6,630 bases of DNA. Source: Elusimicrobiales bacterium (GTDB lineage: Bacteria; Elusimicrobiota; Elusimicrobia; Elusimicrobiales; UBA9959). The position numbers were made by a program, and so were the translations under genes. Position 1 is the stretch's first letter; each line of letters opens with the position of its first letter. Of the stretch, positions 6,018-6,630 are shown one piece after another. The stretch covers positions 1 through 6,630 of the forward strand of contig JAOAEH010000003.1 of assembly GCA_026416895.1 (NCBI GenBank). The letters run 5' to 3'. The notes under the pieces were generated by a model. It worked only from the letters and a program-made list of their open reading frames with translations, was not told the DNA's origin and did no database searches.

Positions 6018-6593
6018 TTAATGTTTTTTTAAATTTTTAGTTTTAATATATTCATAAATAGCTAATAACGGTGGTAATATAATTAAATTAGTTTTTATTA
6101 AAAATGAAAATCCTAAAATTAAAGAACAAGATATTATATTTTTTAAATTATTTTCTTTTTCCTTTACATAGAAAAAATAACCAAAAATTATTAAACATAA
6201 TGTGTATGCTACTTGCTCAATATCAAAAGAATATTTGAAAAAATATATATATATGATGGAGAGAAAAAAGAATAAAATCTGAGATCTGAGAGATTTTGAA
6301 GTTTCAAATATGATAGCAGATGATATTGAATAATATACTAAAAAAATTGAAAATACAATAAAGCTGAGGTATTTTAGTGGGAATATATTAAATATTGAAT
6401 GTATAAACTGTGATAATGGCATTTTCCATAGAATATTAGTATTAAATATTGGATCTAATGCTGAAAAACATAATACAGGAATGAAGAATAAACCAGTATC
6501 TTGAGACCATTCAATTAAAAAGTCATATGATAATTTTGTGGTTAATGCTGTGAATATTATTAGTAAAACACCTAGAAAAATTTTTCTTTTCAC
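6018..6593 (-). CDS. N-terminal part of membrane glycosyltransferase (upstream frame)
   Basis: A 191-codon frame starting with GTG (6593-6591) and ending at TAA just after the A7 run. It is almost wholly membrane sequence: helices at about 5-20, 33-47, 71-97, 104-121, 125-142 and 151-180. The late 'LILGFSFLIKTNLIILPPLLAIYEY' pattern is the 'GLAFLTKGP..LLPPLL' type of segment seen in GT39/PMT-like glycosyltransferases, and 'FDIEQVAYTLCLIIFGYFFYVKEKE' resembles the preceding helix pair. A loop after the first helix carries acidic residues (Glu28, Asp32), where GT-C enzymes often place a catalytic acid; that role is inference. The family is usually about 500-650 residues, so 191 is a fragment, explained by the frame break at its 3' end. 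No ATG is available upstream before the in-frame stop at 6623-6621, and no Shine-Dalgarno precedes the GTG, so the start is less certain than the frame. Confidence 0.75.
   Translation of the reverse strand: MKRKIFLGVLLIIFTALTTKLSYDFLIEWSQDTGLFFIPVLCFSALDPIFNTNILWKMPLSQFIHSIFNIFPLKYLSFIVFSIFLVYYSISSAIIFETSKSLRSQILFFFLSIIYIYFFKYSFDIEQVAYTLCLIIFGYFFYVKEKENNLKNIISCSLILGFSFLIKTNLIILPPLLAIYEYIKTKNLKKH
6024..6030 (-). other. Frame-break site: seven-A run joining the two glycosyltransferase frames
   Basis: The upstream frame reads AAT TTA AAA AAA CAT TAA here and stops. Backing up one base after the two AAA codons gives ACA TTA ATT ACT and leads into the downstream frame. The heptamer A AAA AAA sits in the correct register for -1 tandem slippage. 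Equally, one added A (A8) would restore the frame with the same protein, ...NLKK-TLITAFLPY. Similar A7-A8 runs elsewhere in the window (for example 393-400 in the Lol permease, 5774-5780 and 5792-5798) do not break frames. Confidence 0.8.
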
Positions 6594-6601
6594 AGAGTAA
6601 A

Positions 6602-6630
6602 ATTTTACAAAACTTATATTTTATTGTAAA
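6602..6630 (-). promoter_or_regulatory. Candidate sigma-70-type promoter at the window edge
   Basis: The minus strand carries TTTACA (6630-6625), exactly 17 bases, then TAAAAT (6607-6602). Each hexamer is one base off the TTGACA and TATAAT consensus, with ideal spacing. Only eight bases separate the -10 from the GTG at 6593, so transcription would begin almost at the start codon, giving a leaderless message in line with the missing Shine-Dalgarno. AT-rich DNA yields such matches by chance, so this is tentative. Confidence 0.4.

Larger units (their letters stand above)
4633..6593 (-). pseudogene. Frame-broken GT-C membrane glycosyltransferase with C-terminal TPR (composite of two frames)
   Basis: Taken together, the two frames at 6593-6018 and 5979-4633 read as one gene of 653 codons plus stop once a single base is compensated at the A7 run 6024-6030. 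The upper half gives the N-terminal membrane helices. The lower half continues with 'LPYTLLLPW', a further helix block holding 'EKRYLFP', and a soluble C-terminal part ending in a TPR. This order matches GT-C type integral-membrane glycosyltransferases (GT39/PMT-like), which use lipid-linked sugars: many N-terminal helices, a 'P-W' segment, then RYxxP in a late helix. The lower frame has no ribosome binding site of its own. It is labelled a pseudogene only because the frame is broken in the given sequence; slippage or a base-call error would make it an intact gene. Neither the sugar nor the acceptor can be told. Confidence 0.8.

Noticed and set aside
1..6630. Search for a defence, mobile or CRISPR-type system
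   Set aside because: No spaced direct repeats, transposase, integrase, toxin-antitoxin pair or nuclease motifs. The genes are housekeeping and envelope functions.

Overview
This window is AT-rich bacterial DNA (G+C about a quarter by eye). It is densely coding, and every supported gene lies on the minus strand. In transcription order (right to left) it holds: a membrane glycosyltransferase with a C-terminal TPR region, split into two open frames (6593-6018 and 5979-4633); a MurC-like Mur ligase (4613-3216); a single-domain response-regulator receiver (3180-2800); lysyl-tRNA synthetase lysS (2807-1323); a LolC/LolE-type ABC permease (1326-124); and the first 39 codons of the partner ATPase LolD (119-1, cut by the window edge). 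Junctions are tight: 19 nt, 35 nt, an 8-nt overlap, a 4-nt ATGA overlap and a 4-nt gap. This is the pattern of one transcription unit with coupled translation from the receiver gene to lolD.

A peptidoglycan-type Mur ligase together with a LolCD-type lipoprotein exporter suggests a two-membraned (Gram-negative-type) bacterium with low G+C. TGA is used as a stop (lysS), so the code is not a TGA-Trp code. Low-GC diderm lineages such as Elusimicrobiota/Endomicrobia or some spirochaetes would fit, but nothing here fixes the phylum.

The most important observation is at 6024-6030. The two membrane-protein frames are the halves of one GT-C type glycosyltransferase, out of register by one base at a run of seven A's on the coding strand. 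The second frame stays open upstream of its first ATG right up to this run and encodes the expected continuation (TLITAFLPYTLLLPW, then the ATG methionine). A -1 shift, or one extra A, joins the halves into a 653-residue protein. The cause could be a true frameshift mutation, a homopolymer base-call error, or ribosomal or transcriptional slippage. The sequence alone cannot decide.

Functionally, most of the genes concern the cell envelope: surface or lipid-linked glycosylation, muropeptide ligation and lipoprotein transport to the outer membrane. A translation gene (lysS) and an orphan receiver are embedded among them. No stretch over 300 bases lacks a gene. I found no tRNA, rRNA, CRISPR array, insertion sequence or convincing terminator. 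I see no evidence for an undescribed defence or mobile system; the unusual points are the frame break, the divergent Mur ligase, and the translation-start signals.
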